Assembly (NCBI RefSeq): GCF_025153525.1
Contig: NZ_JANZNR010000001.1
Location: 124,001-188,000, forward strand
From: Psychroserpens sp. SPM9
GTDB taxonomy: Bacteria > Bacteroidota > Bacteroidia > Flavobacteriales > Flavobacteriaceae
Direction of reading: 5' to 3'
Length of the DNA stretch: 64,000 nt
The translations under genes were made by a program, and so were the position numbers. Under the pieces are notes generated by a model. That model did not search any database and had not been told where the DNA came from. It saw only the letters and a list, made by a program, of their open reading frames with translations. Shown here in pieces: positions 63,339 through 64,000 of the stretch (the first letter of the stretch is position 1; every line of letters starts with the position of its first letter).

Positions 63339-64000
63339 TTATTTGATAATCAATTTCTTGACCATAATATTATTGTTTGTATCAGCTAATCTTAACACAT
63401 AAATACCAGGTTTAAATGTTGAAACATCAACCTGATTGTTACTTAATTGATTGCTTTCAAAAACTTTCTTTCCTAGTACATCAAACAATTGAACCTTAGA
63501 TAGGTTATTAAATCCTTTAATATTTACGACCGTGTTTGCTGGATTAGGAAATATTGAAACATTAGAAAAACTCAAGTCATCTAAGCTTAAAGTGGTATTG
63601 TTGTTAAAAATAATTCTATCCACCACAAAATCACCATCTGCATTTGAAGCATTACCGCCATTGTTCGTATTTCTAATTGCTAATTGAAAATCTTGAGCAG
63701 TACCTACCCATTCTGTTCTTATTGTTGCTAAATCCAAAGAAATCGTTTCAAAATCGGTCATCCCTGAATTAATAGATGTATTAGTCCCAAAGAAACCTGC
63801 ATAATTATCAAAAGTTGACCTAAATTGAATTCTTAATTGATTATTTGTAGGTGATTCATTTTTGTATACAATGTGCATGTGAGAATTAGCACCAGCATTG
63901 ACAGAGTTAACTCCATTTGTCACTTTTGCAATGGCACCTCCATCTGGAGTTATAACAAGGTTTCCTCCAGACACATCTGTGCTAGCATCCACCAAATTAC
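63339..64000 (-). CDS. T9SS-secreted protein, C-terminal part (cut by window edge)
   Basis: The 5' end lies beyond the window; about 220 C-terminal residues are visible. A beta-sandwich domain (VSGGNLVITPDGGAIAKV, HIVYKNESPTNNQLRIQF, DFVVDRIIF) is followed by a T9SS type A sorting domain (IFPNPANTVVNIKG, LFDVLGKKVFES, PGIYVLRLADT). It aligns with the second domain and sorting domain of the adjacent gene (HIVYKNES is identical in both), so the pair is a tandem duplication. A catalytic N-terminal domain outside the window is possible. Confidence 0.85.
   Translation of the reverse strand, partial: NLVDASTDVSGGNLVITPDGGAIAKVTNGVNSVNAGANSHMHIVYKNESPTNNQLRIQFRSTFDNYAGFFGTNTSINSGMTDFETISLDLATIRTEWVGTAQDFQLAIRNTNNGGNASNADGDFVVDRIIFNNNTTLSLDDLSFSNVSIFPNPANTVVNIKGFNNLSKVQLFDVLGKKVFESNQLSNNQVDVSTFKPGIYVLRLADTNNNIMVKKLIIK

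Noticed and set aside
1-64000. tRNA, rRNA, tmRNA, insertion sequences, prophage or restriction/defence genes
   Set aside because: I looked through the intergenic regions and protein frames and saw none; a tRNAscan or Infernal run would settle small RNAs.

Overview
The window is chromosomal DNA of a low-GC member of the Flavobacteriaceae (Bacteroidota), most likely marine. The evidence is SusC/SusD and other TonB-linked outer-membrane proteins, T9SS C-terminal sorting domains, GLPGLI, DUF5686 and DUF2061 proteins, lipoproteins with typical lipoboxes, and promoters of the TTG-N19-TAnnTTTG type. I cannot name the genus. I see no rRNA, tRNA, CRISPR array, prophage, insertion sequence or integrase. 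The window is cut inside a gene at both ends.

Left block (1-8.5 kb) is sulfur assimilation and methionine/SAM synthesis. A minus-strand cluster runs metY, metX, hom, metZ and an Rrf2 regulator, then DUF2061, cysH and the start of a sulfite reductase gene. A SAM-I riboswitch with an AT-rich terminator heads it. The divergent gene metK carries a different SAM sensor, a SAM-II-like pseudoknot, just after a TAnnTTTG promoter. Two unrelated SAM riboswitch classes thus sit back to back, one over methionine synthesis and one over SAM synthetase.

8.5-20 kb holds a large lipoprotein, then a TonB-receptor-like barrel with two GLPGLI proteins, divergent from a histidine kinase/response regulator pair. 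Three TTAA boxes at exact 10-bp spacing lie between them. A deoxynucleoside kinase and an App1-type phosphatase follow. 20-38.6 kb is mainly housekeeping: a membrane pyrophosphatase next to a soluble one, an amino acid permease, an FkbM methyltransferase, a frameshifted small membrane protein, a DUF5686 protein, pdhB, etfBA, a bifunctional nuclease, a nucleoside transporter, thyA and a 2TM-dihydrofolate reductase fusion.

38.7-47.3 kb is a SusCD-type uptake locus with two related lipoproteins and a 7TM-AraC regulator, but no degradative enzyme; related TTTACC motifs lie upstream of both susC and the regulator gene. 47.5-55.7 kb carries fabD, lspA, an amidohydrolase, galE, a DegT aminotransferase and waaA. 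The right end (55.8-64 kb) is more accessory: tandem Ala/Glu-rich lipoproteins, a truncated propeller-sensor gene, a formylglycine-generating enzyme, duplicated terminators, a secreted S74-chaperone surface protein, a sodium symporter and two tandem T9SS-secreted proteins, probably the edge of a polysaccharide-utilisation region that continues beyond the window.
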